A stretch of DNA of 64,000 nucleotides from Pseudophaeobacter profundi (GCF_029697505.1 NZ_JARJEF010000010.1:1-64000), one strand, 5' to 3'. Positions 43,265 through 53,226 are shown, counted from the first letter of the stretch. Notes: generated by a model not told the origin, from the letters alone. Numbers and translations are program-made.

Positions 43265-44122
43265 ATGCGTTTTGCAACCTATAGCGCCGAGGGGGAGACA
43301 TTCTTTGGCGCCGTCACCGAGGCGGGCATGATCGCGCTGAATGACGCCTGCCCACAATGGGCAACGCTCTATGATGTGATTGCCAATCAGGGCCTGGCGG
43401 AACTGGAAAAATCCGCCACCGGCAGACCCGTGACCCACACGGACTATGTTTTTGAGATGGTACTGCCCAATGCGCCGCGTATCCTCTGCGTTGGGGTCAA
43501 CTTCCCGGATCGCAACGCCGAATACAAAGATGGCAGCGCGCAGCCGAAATACATGTCGCTTTTCCCCCGCTTTGCCAGTGGGTTCACCGGCCATGGGCGC
43601 AATCTGGTCCGCCCACCGGAAAACCACACCCTGGACTATGAGGGCGAAGTTGCCATCGTCATCGGCAAGGGTGGTCGCCGGATCAGCCAGGACGACGCCT
43701 ATGACCATATCGCCGCCCTGACGCTCTGCAATGAGGGCACCATTCGCGACTGGGTGCGCCATGCCAAGTTCAACGTCACCCAAGGCAAGAACTGGGACAA
43801 CTCCGGCGCGCTCGGCCCCTGGCTGGTGCCATTCACCGAGGCCAGACAGCTGGATGAGGCCCGCATCATCACCCGCGTCAATGGCGAGGTCCGCCAGGAC
43901 GATGTGCTGTCGCGGATGATGTTCCCGATCCGCCGCGAGATCGAATATATCTCCACCTTCATGACGCTACAGCCCGGCGATATCATCATCACCGGCACCC
44001 CGACGGGGGCTGGCGCCCGCTTTGATCCGCCGCGCTATCTGAAACCCGGTGATGTGGTCGAGGTTGAGGTCGAAGGCATCGGCACCCTGCGCAATGGCGT
44101 TGAGGACGAGGTGGTATCATGA
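43265..44122 (+). CDS. hpaG: FAH-family decarboxylase/isomerase of homoprotocatechuate pathway
   Basis: 285 aa from ATG 43265 (GGAGGAGA upstream). The FAH fold shows RILCVGVNFPDRNAEY, the acidic metal site in LDYEGEVAIVIGKGGR, and DIIITGTPTGAGARFDPPRY. It decarboxylates 5-oxopent-3-ene-1,2,5-tricarboxylate and isomerises the product. Enterobacterial HpaG is a two-domain duplication; this single-domain size is the form common in other Proteobacteria. It overlaps hpaH by 4 bp. Confidence 0.88.
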   Translation: MRFATYSAEGETFFGAVTEAGMIALNDACPQWATLYDVIANQGLAELEKSATGRPVTHTDYVFEMVLPNAPRILCVGVNFPDRNAEYKDGSAQPKYMSLFPRFASGFTGHGRNLVRPPENHTLDYEGEVAIVIGKGGRRISQDDAYDHIAALTLCNEGTIRDWVRHAKFNVTQGKNWDNSGALGPWLVPFTEARQLDEARIITRVNGEVRQDDVLSRMMFPIRREIEYISTFMTLQPGDIIITGTPTGAGARFDPPRYLKPGDVVEVEVEGIGTLRNGVEDEVVS

Positions 44123-44919
44123 CCCCACAGGACCACGCTGCGGCGGCAGCAGATCTGTTGCAGGCCGAGGCCAGTGGCCAGCAGATCGGCCTGCTGACCA
44201 AACGCCACCCGGACATGGGCATGGATGACGCCTATGCGGTGCAGAACGCCATCTACCGCGCCAAACTGGCGGCAGGCCGCCGGGTGATCGGCTGGAAGAT
44301 CGGGCTGACCTCCAAGGCGATGCAATATGCGCTCAACATCGACATTCCCGACAGCGGCATCCTGTTTGACGATATGCTGTTTGAAACCGGCGCCACGGTG
44401 CCAGCAGGGCGGTTTATCCAGCCCCGCATTGAGGCCGAAATCGCCTTTGTGATGAAATCAGCCATTGGCGGCGCCAAGGTCAGCCGCGAAGAGGTTATTG
44501 CCGCCACCGACTATGTGACGCCCTCGATCGAAATCCTCGACACTCGGATCCTGCGCGCAGACCCGGAAACCGGGCAAACCCGATCAGTGTATGACACGAT
44601 CAGCGACAATGCCGCCAATGCGGGCATCGTTCTGGGCAAGGAACGTCACCCGGTCAACGCCCATGATCTGCGCTGGGTCGGGGCCATCACCTCGCGCAAT
44701 GGCGCAGTCGAAGAGACCGGGTTGGGTGCCGGCGTGCTGAACGATCCGGTTGAAAGCGTGGTCTGGCTGGCCAGGCGCATGGCTCAGTATGGCCAGAGCA
44801 TCGAGCCAGGGCAGGTGGTGCTATCGGGGAGCTTCATCCGTCCGGTAGAATGCCCCACAGGTGCCGATATTCACGCTGACTTTGGCCCATTTGGTGCGGT
44901 TGACATTTGCTTCGCCTGA
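44119..44919 (+). CDS. hpaH: 2-oxo-hept-4-ene-1,7-dioate hydratase
   Basis: A 266-aa hydratase of the MhpD/XylJ family. Family blocks are [55 protein letters not shown] (metal-binding Glu pair) and [16 protein letters not shown]. It hydrates the diene-dioate before aldol cleavage by HpaI. It overlaps hpaG by 4 bp; hpaI follows after 51 bp. Confidence 0.94.
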   Translation: MTPQDHAAAAADLLQAEASGQQIGLLTKRHPDMGMDDAYAVQNAIYRAKLAAGRRVIGWKIGLTSKAMQYALNIDIPDSGILFDDMLFETGATVPAGRFIQPRIEAEIAFVMKSAIGGAKVSREEVIAATDYVTPSIEILDTRILRADPETGQTRSVYDTISDNAANAGIVLGKERHPVNAHDLRWVGAITSRNGAVEETGLGAGVLNDPVESVVWLARRMAQYGQSIEPGQVVLSGSFIRPVECPTGADIHADFGPFGAVDICFA

Positions 44920-44970
44920 CACTCCCCTAGCGATAACGCTGACATTTCTTTTGCCACAAGGACATTGCCC

Positions 44971-46029
44971 ATGCCTGCTCCACACAACGCCTTCAAGGCA
45001 GCCCTGAAAGCCGGAAGCCCGCAGTTGGGCTGCTGGCTGGGGCTTGCCGATCCCTATTGCGCCGAGATCAGCGCCGGAGCCGGCTATGACTGGCTACTGA
45101 TCGACGCCGAGCATGCGCCCAATGACCTGCGCTCAATCACGGCGCAGTTGCAGGTGTTGGCCGCATCTGACAGCCACGCAATTGTCCGCCCTCCAATTGG
45201 GGAAACCTGGATGATCAAGCAGTTGCTGGATGCCGGCGCCCAATCCCTGCTGATCCCGATGGTTGAAAGCGGTGCCCAGGCGCGCGAGCTGGTGCGCGCC
45301 GTCACCTACCCACCCGAAGGGGTGCGCGGTGTTGGCTCTGCCCTGGCGCGGGCCTCGCAGTTTTCTGCGATCCCCGACTATCTGCAAACCGCTGACGATG
45401 AGATCTGCCTATTGGTACAGGTGGAAAACCGCGCCGGTCTGGCAGCGCTGGATGACATTCTGGCCGTCGACGGGGTGGACGGTGTCTTTATTGGCCCCTC
45501 CGATCTGGCCGCTGATTTGGGGTTCATTGGCAATGCCGGCGCCCCAGAGGTCGAAACCGCTGTTCTGGAAGCCCTGAAAAAGATCGTTGCCGCAGGCAAG
45601 GCGGCCGGGATCTTGACCCTGGATCCGGCGATGCAAAAGGCCAGTCTTGCGGCGGGGGCTACCTTTGTCGCGACCCACATCGATGTGTTGCTCTTTGCCA
45701 ATGCGATCCGGCGCGACGCTAAATCAGCCCTGGCGCTGCTGCCAGACCAGACCGCCAGAGGTGCGGCCAAGACCGAGGCCGCCAGCCGCTATCTGCAGCA
45801 GCTGTGCAAACACTGGGCCCATAAGGGCGAGGTCGAGTTTAATGAAACCAAAGGCAGCATTGTCTTTGCAAGTGGCCAAAAGGCGCTGCTGACGGCGACG
45901 GCAGATCACCTGCAGGTCAACGCCAGCACCGGGCCGCGTGGGGACCTTGAGCAATGGAAACAGGTAATTGCAGATCACCTGACCCGCTTTGCCTTTCGTG
46001 AAGAATTTGACCTGCAGTGGCTGGAATGA
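44971..46029 (+). CDS. hpaI: 4-hydroxy-2-oxoheptanedioate aldolase fused to DUF2218 domain
   Basis: 352 aa from ATG 44971 (AAGGA eight bases upstream; an earlier TTG is rejected). Residues ~1-258 are a class II HpcH/HpaI aldolase: LLIDAEHAPNDL (His48, base), AIVRPP (Arg), LVQVENRAGL (metal Glu) and FIGPSDLAADLG (metal Asp). It yields pyruvate and succinate semialdehyde. Residues ~268-352 add a DUF2218 domain: EAASRYLQQLCKHWAHKGEV, TADHLQVNAS and LTRFAFREEFDLQWLE. Ordinary HpaI is about 260 aa and ends before this. The frame is continuous, so the fusion is real in this sequence. DUF2218 has no assigned function. Confidence 0.88.
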   Translation: MPAPHNAFKAALKAGSPQLGCWLGLADPYCAEISAGAGYDWLLIDAEHAPNDLRSITAQLQVLAASDSHAIVRPPIGETWMIKQLLDAGAQSLLIPMVESGAQARELVRAVTYPPEGVRGVGSALARASQFSAIPDYLQTADDEICLLVQVENRAGLAALDDILAVDGVDGVFIGPSDLAADLGFIGNAGAPEVETAVLEALKKIVAAGKAAGILTLDPAMQKASLAAGATFVATHIDVLLFANAIRRDAKSALALLPDQTARGAAKTEAASRYLQQLCKHWAHKGEVEFNETKGSIVFASGQKALLTATADHLQVNASTGPRGDLEQWKQVIADHLTRFAFREEFDLQWLE

Positions 46030-46151
46030 TCGGGCAGGGAGATCGGATCCTGCCAGGGGCTGGCCCCGCTGTATCAGGCGGGCTATAGGGGGCGGGGACA
46101 GGCGGCATAGGCACCCTGTATCAAAGCGCCGGAACAAAGCAGGAGCAGACC

Positions 46152-47411
46152 TTGCAGGACCAGATTTGCATCATCGGCCTGGGCTATGTCGGCCTGCCCC
46201 TTGCGGTGGCCTTTGGCCGCCATCGCCCCACCCTGGGGTTTGATACCGACGCGCAGCGTATCGCAGATTTGCAGGCCGGCAGGGACCAGACGCGCGAAAC
46301 CACCACTGCAGAACTGGCCGAAGCCAGCCATCTGCGTGTAAGCAACGATCCCAGCGCAATTTCAGACGCGCGGATTTATATCGTGACGGTTCCCACCCCG
46401 GTGGATGCCAACCACCGCCCCGACCTGACCCCCCTGCTGGCCGCGTCAAAAACCGTGGGCGCCGTGCTGAAACCTGGCGATCTGGTAATCTATGAAAGCA
46501 CCGTCTACCCCGGTGCCACCGAGGAAGACTGCGTACCGGTGTTGGAGGCCGAATCCGGCCTGCGCTTTAACCAGGATTTTCATGTTGGCTATTCGCCAGA
46601 GCGGATCAATCCCGGAGACAAGACCCGCCGCCTGGCTGATATTACCAAGGTGACATCCGGTTCGACCCCGGCCATCGCGGCGCAGGTGGATGCGTTGTAT
46701 AACGAGGTGGTGACCGCCGGCACCCATCTGGCCCCCAGCATCCGTGTGGCCGAGGCCGCGAAGGTGATCGAAAACAGCCAGCGTGACATCAACATCGCCC
46801 TGGTCAACGAGCTGGCGATGATCTTCAACCGCATGGGCATCGACACCGAAGCAGTGCTGCAAGCGGCAGGAAGCAAATGGAATTTCCTACCCTTCCGGCC
46901 CGGCCTAGTGGGCGGCCATTGTATTGGCGTTGACCCCTATTACCTGACCCACAAGGCAGAAAGCCTGGGTTATCATCCCGATATCCTGCTCGCCGGGCGG
47001 CGGCTCAATGATGGCATGGGCACCTATGTGGCGCAGCAGATGATCAAGGCCTTGGTGCAGCGCGGCAAACCAATGCGCCGGGTGCTGGTAATGGGGCTTA
47101 CCTTCAAGGAAGACTGCCCCGATCTGCGCAATACCCGTGTGATCGATGTGGTGCGCGGACTAGAAGACTACGGTCTGCAGGTGGATGTGCATGACCCCCA
47201 TGCCAATCCGGCACAGGCACTGGCGACCCTTGGCCTGACCCTGCAAGACCAGCCTGAGGCGGGCGCCTATGACGGCATCATCCTTGCGGTGGCACATAGC
47301 GTATTTCGCGCGATGTCAGCAGCACAAATCCGCGCCTTTGGCAGCCCGGACACGGTGCTTTACGATCTGAAATACATCCTACCCCCCGAAGAGTCAGACC
47401 TGCGACTATAA
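46152..47411 (+). CDS. tviB: UDP-N-acetylglucosamine C6-dehydrogenase (TviB type)
   Basis: A 419-aa nucleotide-sugar dehydrogenase with a TTG start at 46152 behind AGGAG. The NAD domain opens CIIGLGYVGLPLAVAFG. The match to Vi-antigen TviB is close: TVPTPVDANHRPDLTPLL, YESTVYPGATEEDCVPVLE, FHVGYSPERINPGD, KWNFLPFRPGLVGGHCIGVD (catalytic Cys in GGHCIG) and YDLKYILPPEESDLRL. It makes UDP-GlcNAcA for surface polysaccharide. No epimerase or glycosyltransferase gene adjoins it. Confidence 0.9.
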   Translation: MQDQICIIGLGYVGLPLAVAFGRHRPTLGFDTDAQRIADLQAGRDQTRETTTAELAEASHLRVSNDPSAISDARIYIVTVPTPVDANHRPDLTPLLAASKTVGAVLKPGDLVIYESTVYPGATEEDCVPVLEAESGLRFNQDFHVGYSPERINPGDKTRRLADITKVTSGSTPAIAAQVDALYNEVVTAGTHLAPSIRVAEAAKVIENSQRDINIALVNELAMIFNRMGIDTEAVLQAAGSKWNFLPFRPGLVGGHCIGVDPYYLTHKAESLGYHPDILLAGRRLNDGMGTYVAQQMIKALVQRGKPMRRVLVMGLTFKEDCPDLRNTRVIDVVRGLEDYGLQVDVHDPHANPAQALATLGLTLQDQPEAGAYDGIILAVAHSVFRAMSAAQIRAFGSPDTVLYDLKYILPPEESDLRL

Positions 47412-47470
47412 CCGCCGCCGCAGGGCCTCGATACTGTCGCTCCCTGGCCCAGCGTCAAAAGAAAATGCCG

Positions 47471-47659
47471 CTAAGCCTTGGTCTTGGGCGCGTTGCGTGC
47501 CGCCTTTTCTTCCTTGGTCATCTTGTTGTTCCAGACATTGTTGCTCAGTCCCAGCTCGTCTGGCATCGGCTTGGTCTTGCCAATACTGACCTTGCCGCCT
47601 TTGTTCAGGAATTCCTGAATAAGCGCATCATCGGTGGTTTCTTTGGGAACATGTTTCAT
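47471..47659 (-). CDS. Small basic hypothetical protein
   Basis: 62 aa from ATG 47659 (MKHVPKETTDDALIQEFLNK). AAAGGA lies about 12 bases upstream. It is lysine-rich, with a hydrophilic C-terminus (TKEEKAARNAPKTKA). No family is named; the length and basic tail could suit nucleic-acid or ribosome association, but this is only a guess. It is convergent with tviB and downstream of the crotonase gene. Confidence 0.6.
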   Translation of the reverse strand: MKHVPKETTDDALIQEFLNKGGKVSIGKTKPMPDELGLSNNVWNNKMTKEEKAARNAPKTKA

Positions 47660-47822
47660 GCGGTCAATTCTTTCCTTTCGCCCAAGGCAGGGCAACAAAG
47701 CGACGTAGATCCGACTATGACAGACAGGGGCTGCCATGCTGTTTGTCTATCGCTTTGCGACGATCTTGACCAGCCATGTCACGGTATCGCCCTGCCCGAT
47801 GATTTGGCCAGGGCGGCAGGCG

Positions 47823-48629
47823 TTAGCTGTCGCGGCGCACGCGCGCGGCGGATTTGTCGGCAAAGGCCGCCAGACGCGCGCGGGCGTCGGGCTGGGTGTT
47901 GACCACCCCGGCCACCACGGATTCCGCATAGGCTGCATCCATGGCAGACATATTCTGCATGTGGCTCACGGCGGAACAGATGGCAAAGTTGGACAGAGGC
48001 AGGTTTTCGGCGGTGCGACGCGCCAGTTCCAGCGCTTTGTCAAAGCTGGACCCTTCGACAATATACTGCGCCAGCCCCAGGTCGCAGGCTTCTTGCCCAT
48101 GATAGACCCGGCCCGTCAGCATCATGTCGATCATCCGGGATTTGCCAACCAGATCGGTGACCCGAATGGTAGCGCCGCCGCCAGTGAACAGCCCGCGCTG
48201 GCCCTCGGGCAGGGCAAAATAGGTGGTGTCGTCCATCACCCGGATATGGGCGGCGCTGGCCAATTCCAGCCCACCGCCGACAACCGCGCCCTGCAGGGCG
48301 GCAATCACCGGAACCCCACCATATTCCATCTTGTTGAATGCCTCGTGCCAACGCAGGCAGACATGCATGAAATCGGCCGGGCTGCGGTCGGCATCGTGAT
48401 GTTCGATCAGGTCCAGCCCGGCGCAAAAGTGATCGCCGGATCCTGCCAGAACCACCGCCTTGACCCCCGCGCGCGGTGCTGTGGAGAAGAAATCCACCAG
48501 CTCTTCAATGGTGTCGATATCCAGTGCATTACGTTTGCTGGGTCGGTTGAGTGTCACCACCCAGACGCCATCGTCATGGGCCTGAAGGTCAAGGTTTTTA
48601 AAGCGGGAAAGGTCGATTTCGAGTGTCAT
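47823..48629 (-). CDS. Enoyl-CoA hydratase/isomerase (crotonase family)
   Basis: 268 aa from ATG 48629 (AAGGA eight bases upstream). Oxyanion-hole motifs [12 protein letters not shown] and [18 protein letters not shown] are clear. The first catalytic Glu region is GVVGG-like but the second ([20 protein letters not shown]) keeps Glu, as in hydratases. It follows the acyl-CoA dehydrogenase gene by 98 bp on the same strand, so dehydrogenation then hydration of one acyl-CoA is likely. Confidence 0.87.
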   Translation of the reverse strand: MTLEIDLSRFKNLDLQAHDDGVWVVTLNRPSKRNALDIDTIEELVDFFSTAPRAGVKAVVLAGSGDHFCAGLDLIEHHDADRSPADFMHVCLRWHEAFNKMEYGGVPVIAALQGAVVGGGLELASAAHIRVMDDTTYFALPEGQRGLFTGGGATIRVTDLVGKSRMIDMMLTGRVYHGQEACDLGLAQYIVEGSSFDKALELARRTAENLPLSNFAICSAVSHMQNMSAMDAAYAESVVAGVVNTQPDARARLAAFADKSAARVRRDS

Positions 48630-48727
48630 GTCACGGTCCTTGCAACAATGGGGCAAAATGGAGGAGGGCACCCCCGTCATGGGGGCACAGAGTCTAGATG
48701 GAATAGAGACGACGCCAGCAGGCAGGG

Positions 48728-50497
48728 TTACAAGAGTGCCGCAGCCAGGCTCTCGGCGCCCTCAAGACAGCGGGCACGCTGCACCTCGGTTTCACAGAGC
48801 AGATGAGCGCCGTAGAACCGGGCGGTGGCGATTTTCGCCTCCATAAAGGCCGGATCCTCGCCTCGGCTCAGCGCGGCTTCGGCAGCCAAAAGGGCGCGCG
48901 CCATCTGCCAGCCTGAGACCAAATTGCCTGCCAGCATCAAATAGGGAACACCAGCGCCAAAGGCTGCAGGCATCTGATCTTTGCCAAGGCCTGTCAGATG
49001 GGTCACCACAGCGTCAAAGGCACTGCGCGCGGCACTTAGCCGGGATCCCATCGCCTGCGCCTGCGGGCTACCCTGCTGCAGTGCCGCTTCGGTTTCACCA
49101 ATCAAAGCCGAGATATGCCGCGCAGTGGCACCGCCATCACGCAGGGTCTTGCGGCCGACCAAATCGTTGGCCTGAATGGCGGTGGTACCTTCATAGATGG
49201 GCAGAATCCGGGCATCGCGGTAATGCTGAGCGGCGCCGGTTTCCTCGATAAAGCCCATGCCGCCATGCACCTGCACTCCAAGGGATGCAACCTCAACGCC
49301 ATTTTCGGTGCTAAAGCCTTTGACCAGCGGCGTCAGAAATTCGGACAGGGCCTTGGCTTCGGCGCGGGCCTCTGGGGTGGCGGCGTGGCGGGCCAGATCC
49401 TGACACCCGGCCGCATAGGTCGCCATGGCGCGCGCACCTTCTGTCAGGGCACGCATCCGCATCAGCAGACGCCGTATATCGGGGTGGTGAATGATGGTCA
49501 CGGCCTCACGGGTAGACCCATCCACCGGGGCGCTTTGCACCCGCTCGCGCGCATAGGCTAGCGCCTGCTGATAGGCGCGCTCGCCGACGGCGATGCCCTG
49601 CAGACCAACCGCGTATCTCGCCGAATTCATCATTTCAAACATATAGGTAAGGCCAGCGTTTTCTTCGCCGATCAAAAAGCCAGTGGCACCGTCAAATTCC
49701 AGCACTGCGGTGGGGCTCGCCTTGATCCCCAGCTTATGTTCGACGCTTTGGCAGGTGACGCTGTTGCGCGCGCCCAGGCTGCCATCAGCATTGACCAAAA
49801 ACTTGGGCACCAGAAACAGGCTGATGCCCTTGACACCGACAGGGGCATCCGGGGTACGGGCAAGCACCAGATGGACGATATTTTCGGCCATCTCATGTTC
49901 GCCGTAGGTGATAAAGATCTTGGTGCCGCTGATGCGGTAGGTCCCATCGTCCTGGACCTCGGCGCGGCTGCGCACCAGTGCCAGATCACTGCCGGCCTGA
50001 GGTTCGGTCAGGTTCATGGTGCCAGTCCATTTGCCGCTGACCAGGTTTTCCAGATAGGTCGCCTTGGTGGCACTATCACCCGCCGTCAGCAGGGCTTCGA
50101 TGGCACCATCCGTCAGCAGCGGACACAGCGCAAAGCTGAGATTGGCGGCATTCAGCACCTCGGTAGCCGCCGCACCAACCGCGCGCGGCAGATCCTGGCC
50201 GCCAAAATCACCGGGATGCGGCAGACTTTGCCAGCCCATTTCAACAAATTTCTGATAGGCCTCGGCAAAGCCATCAGGCAACTGCACCCGACCGTCACGC
50301 AGATGCGATCCCGCCTGATCCCCCGGCGCATTCAGCGGTGCGATTTCTTCGGCGCAAAAGCGGCCAAATTCTTCCAGAACTGCAGCTGCATCTTCCAACT
50401 CGACGCTGGCGTAGGGGGCGAGCCCCGAGACCTCTGCCCAGCGGGAGAGATGCGCGATATTGAACAACATATCTTTGACTGGTGCATCAAAACTCAT
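48728..50497 (-). CDS. Acyl-CoA dehydrogenase (long, 589-aa type)
   Basis: 589 aa from ATG 50497 (GGAG upstream; the longer frame is rejected). N-terminal AcdB-like helix ([17 protein letters not shown]), FAD-binding core with [19 protein letters not shown] and [19 protein letters not shown], and catalytic region [20 protein letters not shown]. The C-terminal ~120-aa extension (PF12806 type) is characteristic of this subfamily. It is divergent from an AraC-type regulator gene. Confidence 0.92.
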   Translation of the reverse strand: MSFDAPVKDMLFNIAHLSRWAEVSGLAPYASVELEDAAAVLEEFGRFCAEEIAPLNAPGDQAGSHLRDGRVQLPDGFAEAYQKFVEMGWQSLPHPGDFGGQDLPRAVGAAATEVLNAANLSFALCPLLTDGAIEALLTAGDSATKATYLENLVSGKWTGTMNLTEPQAGSDLALVRSRAEVQDDGTYRISGTKIFITYGEHEMAENIVHLVLARTPDAPVGVKGISLFLVPKFLVNADGSLGARNSVTCQSVEHKLGIKASPTAVLEFDGATGFLIGEENAGLTYMFEMMNSARYAVGLQGIAVGERAYQQALAYARERVQSAPVDGSTREAVTIIHHPDIRRLLMRMRALTEGARAMATYAAGCQDLARHAATPEARAEAKALSEFLTPLVKGFSTENGVEVASLGVQVHGGMGFIEETGAAQHYRDARILPIYEGTTAIQANDLVGRKTLRDGGATARHISALIGETEAALQQGSPQAQAMGSRLSAARSAFDAVVTHLTGLGKDQMPAAFGAGVPYLMLAGNLVSGWQMARALLAAEAALSRGEDPAFMEAKIATARFYGAHLLCETEVQRARCLEGAESLAAALL

Positions 50498-50628
50498 GGG
50501 TGGGCACTCCTCTAAAAGTCTGGTTCGCCTTGCTCTTACTGCCAAATAAGGATCGAAAATAGTCAAGACAATCTCTGCAACCGACGTAAACCTTGCATAA
50601 AGTGACAAAGCGGGGCAAACCCGAACGC

Positions 50629-51693
50629 ATGCCTGTTGATCCAAACCCGGCAATCCTGCCCACCGTATCACGCGCCTTTCTAGAAGATTGGTTGCAGGTG
50701 CTGCGCCAGCAATGCCCGCCACAACAACTGCAGCGGTTCCTGCAACAAAGCGGGCTAGCCGGCGTGGATTTGGCCAGACCCGCTGACCGCGTCACCCACG
50801 ACCAGATCGTGCGCCTGTATCAGCTGGTAGCAGTGGAAACCGGCGATGAAATGATGGGATTGTGGAGCCGCGCCATTCGCAGTGGCACCCTGAAACATCT
50901 GTGTTCCTCTATGCGCGGGGCCTCCTCTCTCTCGGCGGCGCTGTTTCGCTTTTGCTCTTTCTGGAACCTGTTGCTGGATGACTATCAATTGCAGCTGCAG
51001 ACCAAAGACACCGGGCTGTGCATCAACCTGTTGCCACGCGATCAGGCGGCGCCACTGCCGCCGCAGCGCTTTGGCCACATGCTGTTACTCAAGCTTGCGC
51101 ATGGGGTGGCCTCTTGGCTGGCAGGCCGCGAGTTACCGCTGGCGCAGGTAGGTTTTGCCTTTGCCCGCCCGACCTTTGCCCAAGACTACCCCGTCCTGTT
51201 TCCCGCGCCGATCGTCTTTGCCCAAGATCAATCACAGATTGTGTTTGGCGAACAACTGGGGGATCTGCCCGTCACCCGCAGCGAGGCCGATATGCAGGCG
51301 TTCTTGCTCCGGGCCCCACGTGACTGGATCTTTACCAGCTACCGCACCCATGCCTTTGCGCTGCGACTGCGCGAGTTGCTGCTGCAATCGCCGCAGCTGG
51401 AACTGCAGCTCAAGCAGGCCGCCCTGGCGCTGCATCTGACACCGCGCACCCTGATCCGGCGGCTACAGGATGAGGGCAGCTCTTTTCAATCCATCAAGGA
51501 CGGGCTGCGCCGTGACATTGCGCTGCGCGATCTGACTCGCGGATTGAAGAGCATAGAAGAAATCGCCCAAGATATCGGCTTTGCCTCGGCCGCCAATTTC
51601 CACCGGGCATTTCGGCGCTGGACCAATACCACCCCAGGCGAATATCGCCGCCTTGGGCTGGCAACCGTATCGACACCGAATACGCCCCAATAA
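50629..51693 (+). CDS. AraC-family regulator with arabinose-binding-type sensor domain
   Basis: About 354 aa from ATG 50629 (MPVDPNPAIL); GTG 50602 and TTG 50593 in frame are alternatives and none has a strong ribosome site. The N-terminal ~210 residues match the PF12625-type domain (LQQCP-like QFLQQSGL, DRVTHDQIVRLYQLVAVETG, MMGLWSRAIRSGTLKHLCSS). The C-terminal HTH includes AALALHLTPRTLIRRLQDEG and AQDIGFASAANFHRAFRRWT. It is divergent from the acyl-CoA dehydrogenase operon and probably senses its acid substrate. Confidence 0.87.
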   Translation: MPVDPNPAILPTVSRAFLEDWLQVLRQQCPPQQLQRFLQQSGLAGVDLARPADRVTHDQIVRLYQLVAVETGDEMMGLWSRAIRSGTLKHLCSSMRGASSLSAALFRFCSFWNLLLDDYQLQLQTKDTGLCINLLPRDQAAPLPPQRFGHMLLLKLAHGVASWLAGRELPLAQVGFAFARPTFAQDYPVLFPAPIVFAQDQSQIVFGEQLGDLPVTRSEADMQAFLLRAPRDWIFTSYRTHAFALRLRELLLQSPQLELQLKQAALALHLTPRTLIRRLQDEGSSFQSIKDGLRRDIALRDLTRGLKSIEEIAQDIGFASAANFHRAFRRWTNTTPGEYRRLGLATVSTPNTPQ

Positions 51694-51802
51694 TTTAACA
51701 TAAGACAGATTATCACAGAACCCGGGGCGAACGAAAAACATTCCAGCGAACACGCCCCGACCGACCTCAGGGCGGTTTGGGCCTACCTAAAGCACGCAGA
51801 GT

Positions 51803-52516
51803 CTAATGGCCGGAACAGTTCACCTTTTTATCTTCTATCAACTGGTGTCGATGCTTCTCTTTCGCCATTTTGGCGGTGGGTTCGCTTTGCATCTGTTCCA
51901 ACCGCCAAATGCCGTCGACATAGCGTTTCACGAGTTCGACATAGAAACTAAGCTCTCGCGATTTCTTGGCCAGCTCCTTGCCAAACTCAGCCATTCTTTC
52001 GCTATCACCAGACAGGCCCACCTCTGCCGCGGCGGACAGATCCAAAAGCGGCATGGCAATATCAGACAACACCCGGGTAGAGGTTTTGACATTCTGATTG
52101 CAGATATAGTCATCAAACCCAATATTGGCCTTGAAGGCATGATTGATACCGCCGAGGAAGATTTGGAATCTGACAATAATATTCAGAGAGCCGTCCTTGC
52201 CAAAGTTGGACATCACATGAGCACCGGCCAAAATCAGCCCCGGTGATTCAATCACAAGTGTCGGAAAAGAAACCACTTCGGCCTCTTTCAGGGTCAATTT
52301 TGTCAGGCAGGCCTCTAGTCCGGCGGCAACATCCCGAACGAAAACGTCGTGAAACCCCGATTCTGAGGTAAAGGAGGTAAGGTTGCGAAAATGCTGCTGC
52401 ACGACCTCGCATGACCGAACCTCGGGGGGTCGATCATCTGCCACCAGAACGTTTACAATAAACTTCCTGGTGTCAATTTCTTGAGCTGCGGTGAACGCAC
52501 CAAGCGAGTTAAGCAT
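51803..52516 (-). CDS. Hypothetical protein (orphan)
   Basis: A 237-aa cytosolic protein I do not recognise. It has a mixed alpha/beta N-terminal half (DTRKFIVNVLVADDRPPEV, SLNIIVRFQIFLGGINHAF) and a helical, charged C-terminal ~80 residues (AEFGKELAKKSRELSFYVEL...). ATG 52516 has a G-rich site upstream. It lies in a lower-GC island between the AraC-type gene and the efflux genes, with another unknown protein upstream on the same strand. Possible recent acquisition. Confidence 0.6.
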   Translation of the reverse strand: MLNSLGAFTAAQEIDTRKFIVNVLVADDRPPEVRSCEVVQQHFRNLTSFTSESGFHDVFVRDVAAGLEACLTKLTLKEAEVVSFPTLVIESPGLILAGAHVMSNFGKDGSLNIIVRFQIFLGGINHAFKANIGFDDYICNQNVKTSTRVLSDIAMPLLDLSAAAEVGLSGDSERMAEFGKELAKKSRELSFYVELVKRYVDGIWRLEQMQSEPTAKMAKEKHRHQLIEDKKVNCSGH

Positions 52517-52572
52517 ATCCGCCCCCGAGCTACATCAACAAAAACCTCCGAGCAATAGGCCATAACTCGGCG

Positions 52573-52866
52573 TTATTTACAAGTTTCTAGCGAGTTCTCA
52601 CCCGGCCTTTCTGCGCGAAATTCCGCCCGAAAATTACCGCCAAAACAGGCCAGGCCGAGGGCCAGCTTGCTGCAACAGGCCGTCTGGATTCTACTCAATA
52701 GGCCTAATTGATCGACCAAATCATTAAACATACCAATATCTTGCGCCAACAACCCAGAACAGGCTAGATCACCGACGTTCCCTTTGCCCATCCCACAGCT
52801 CGTCTCTTCATGCCGGGTGCGAATGTCCGGCTGCAATAATGGAGACAATTTTCTGAGCTTTCGCAT
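52573..52866 (-). CDS. Hypothetical small protein (orphan)
   Basis: A 97-aa product with five cysteines in two clusters. A good GGAAGGG lies nine bases before ATG 52866, which is the main support. No family is recognised and no signal peptide is seen. It is 56 bp upstream of the 237-aa orphan on the same strand, so they may be cotranscribed. Confidence 0.4.
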   Translation of the reverse strand: MRKLRKLSPLLQPDIRTRHEETSCGMGKGNVGDLACSGLLAQDIGMFNDLVDQLGLLSRIQTACCSKLALGLACFGGNFRAEFRAERPGENSLETCK

Positions 52867-53226
52867 GATATTGATCCCTTCCGAACCAGCGCCCCCGGCA
52901 CCTAACGACGAACTCAGACAGGCCCCCTGTCACCGGCTCAGCACTTGACACTGGGCGAGCCGGGGCGGCCGCCTCAAGGCCCTGCCAGCGTGACGAGCGC
53001 GGTTGTTTGCGCGCGCCCCACATCATTTCAACGTTGCGCATGGGGGCGTGACGTGCTTGACTTCATACATAAACATCAGGACTGCGGCACCATGACAGGT
53101 CTGCCAAACAGGCCAAGACAGGCCTAGGTCGAAACGCGCCTGCGAATACTGGCGCGAATATTTTTGAACGTTTTTCAACGCCAAAGGCGGCGCCGCCTTT
53201 GTTCGAAATATAACAAGGTATTGCAC
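52867..53226. other. Intergenic region upstream of the efflux genes
   Basis: No gene is supported. The right part (53140-53226) is AT-rich promoter-like sequence with a repeated AACGTTTTT/CAACG pattern near 53167-53180 and the perfect palindrome at 53182-53201. The left part shows nothing recognisable. Confidence 0.4.
53182..53201. promoter_or_regulatory. Perfect 20-bp palindrome before the efflux operon
   Basis: CAAAGGCGGCGCCGCCTTTG has two perfect 10-bp halves with no spacer, 25 bp before the membrane-fusion gene start. Size and place suit a repressor operator. No TetR, MarR or other regulator gene adjoins it, so a distant regulator would be needed. It would also fold as an mRNA hairpin in the leader. 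Confidence 0.55.

Noticed and set aside
47736-48806. 356-codon + strand frame
   Set aside because: Antisense to the crotonase gene; composition typical of an antisense shadow.
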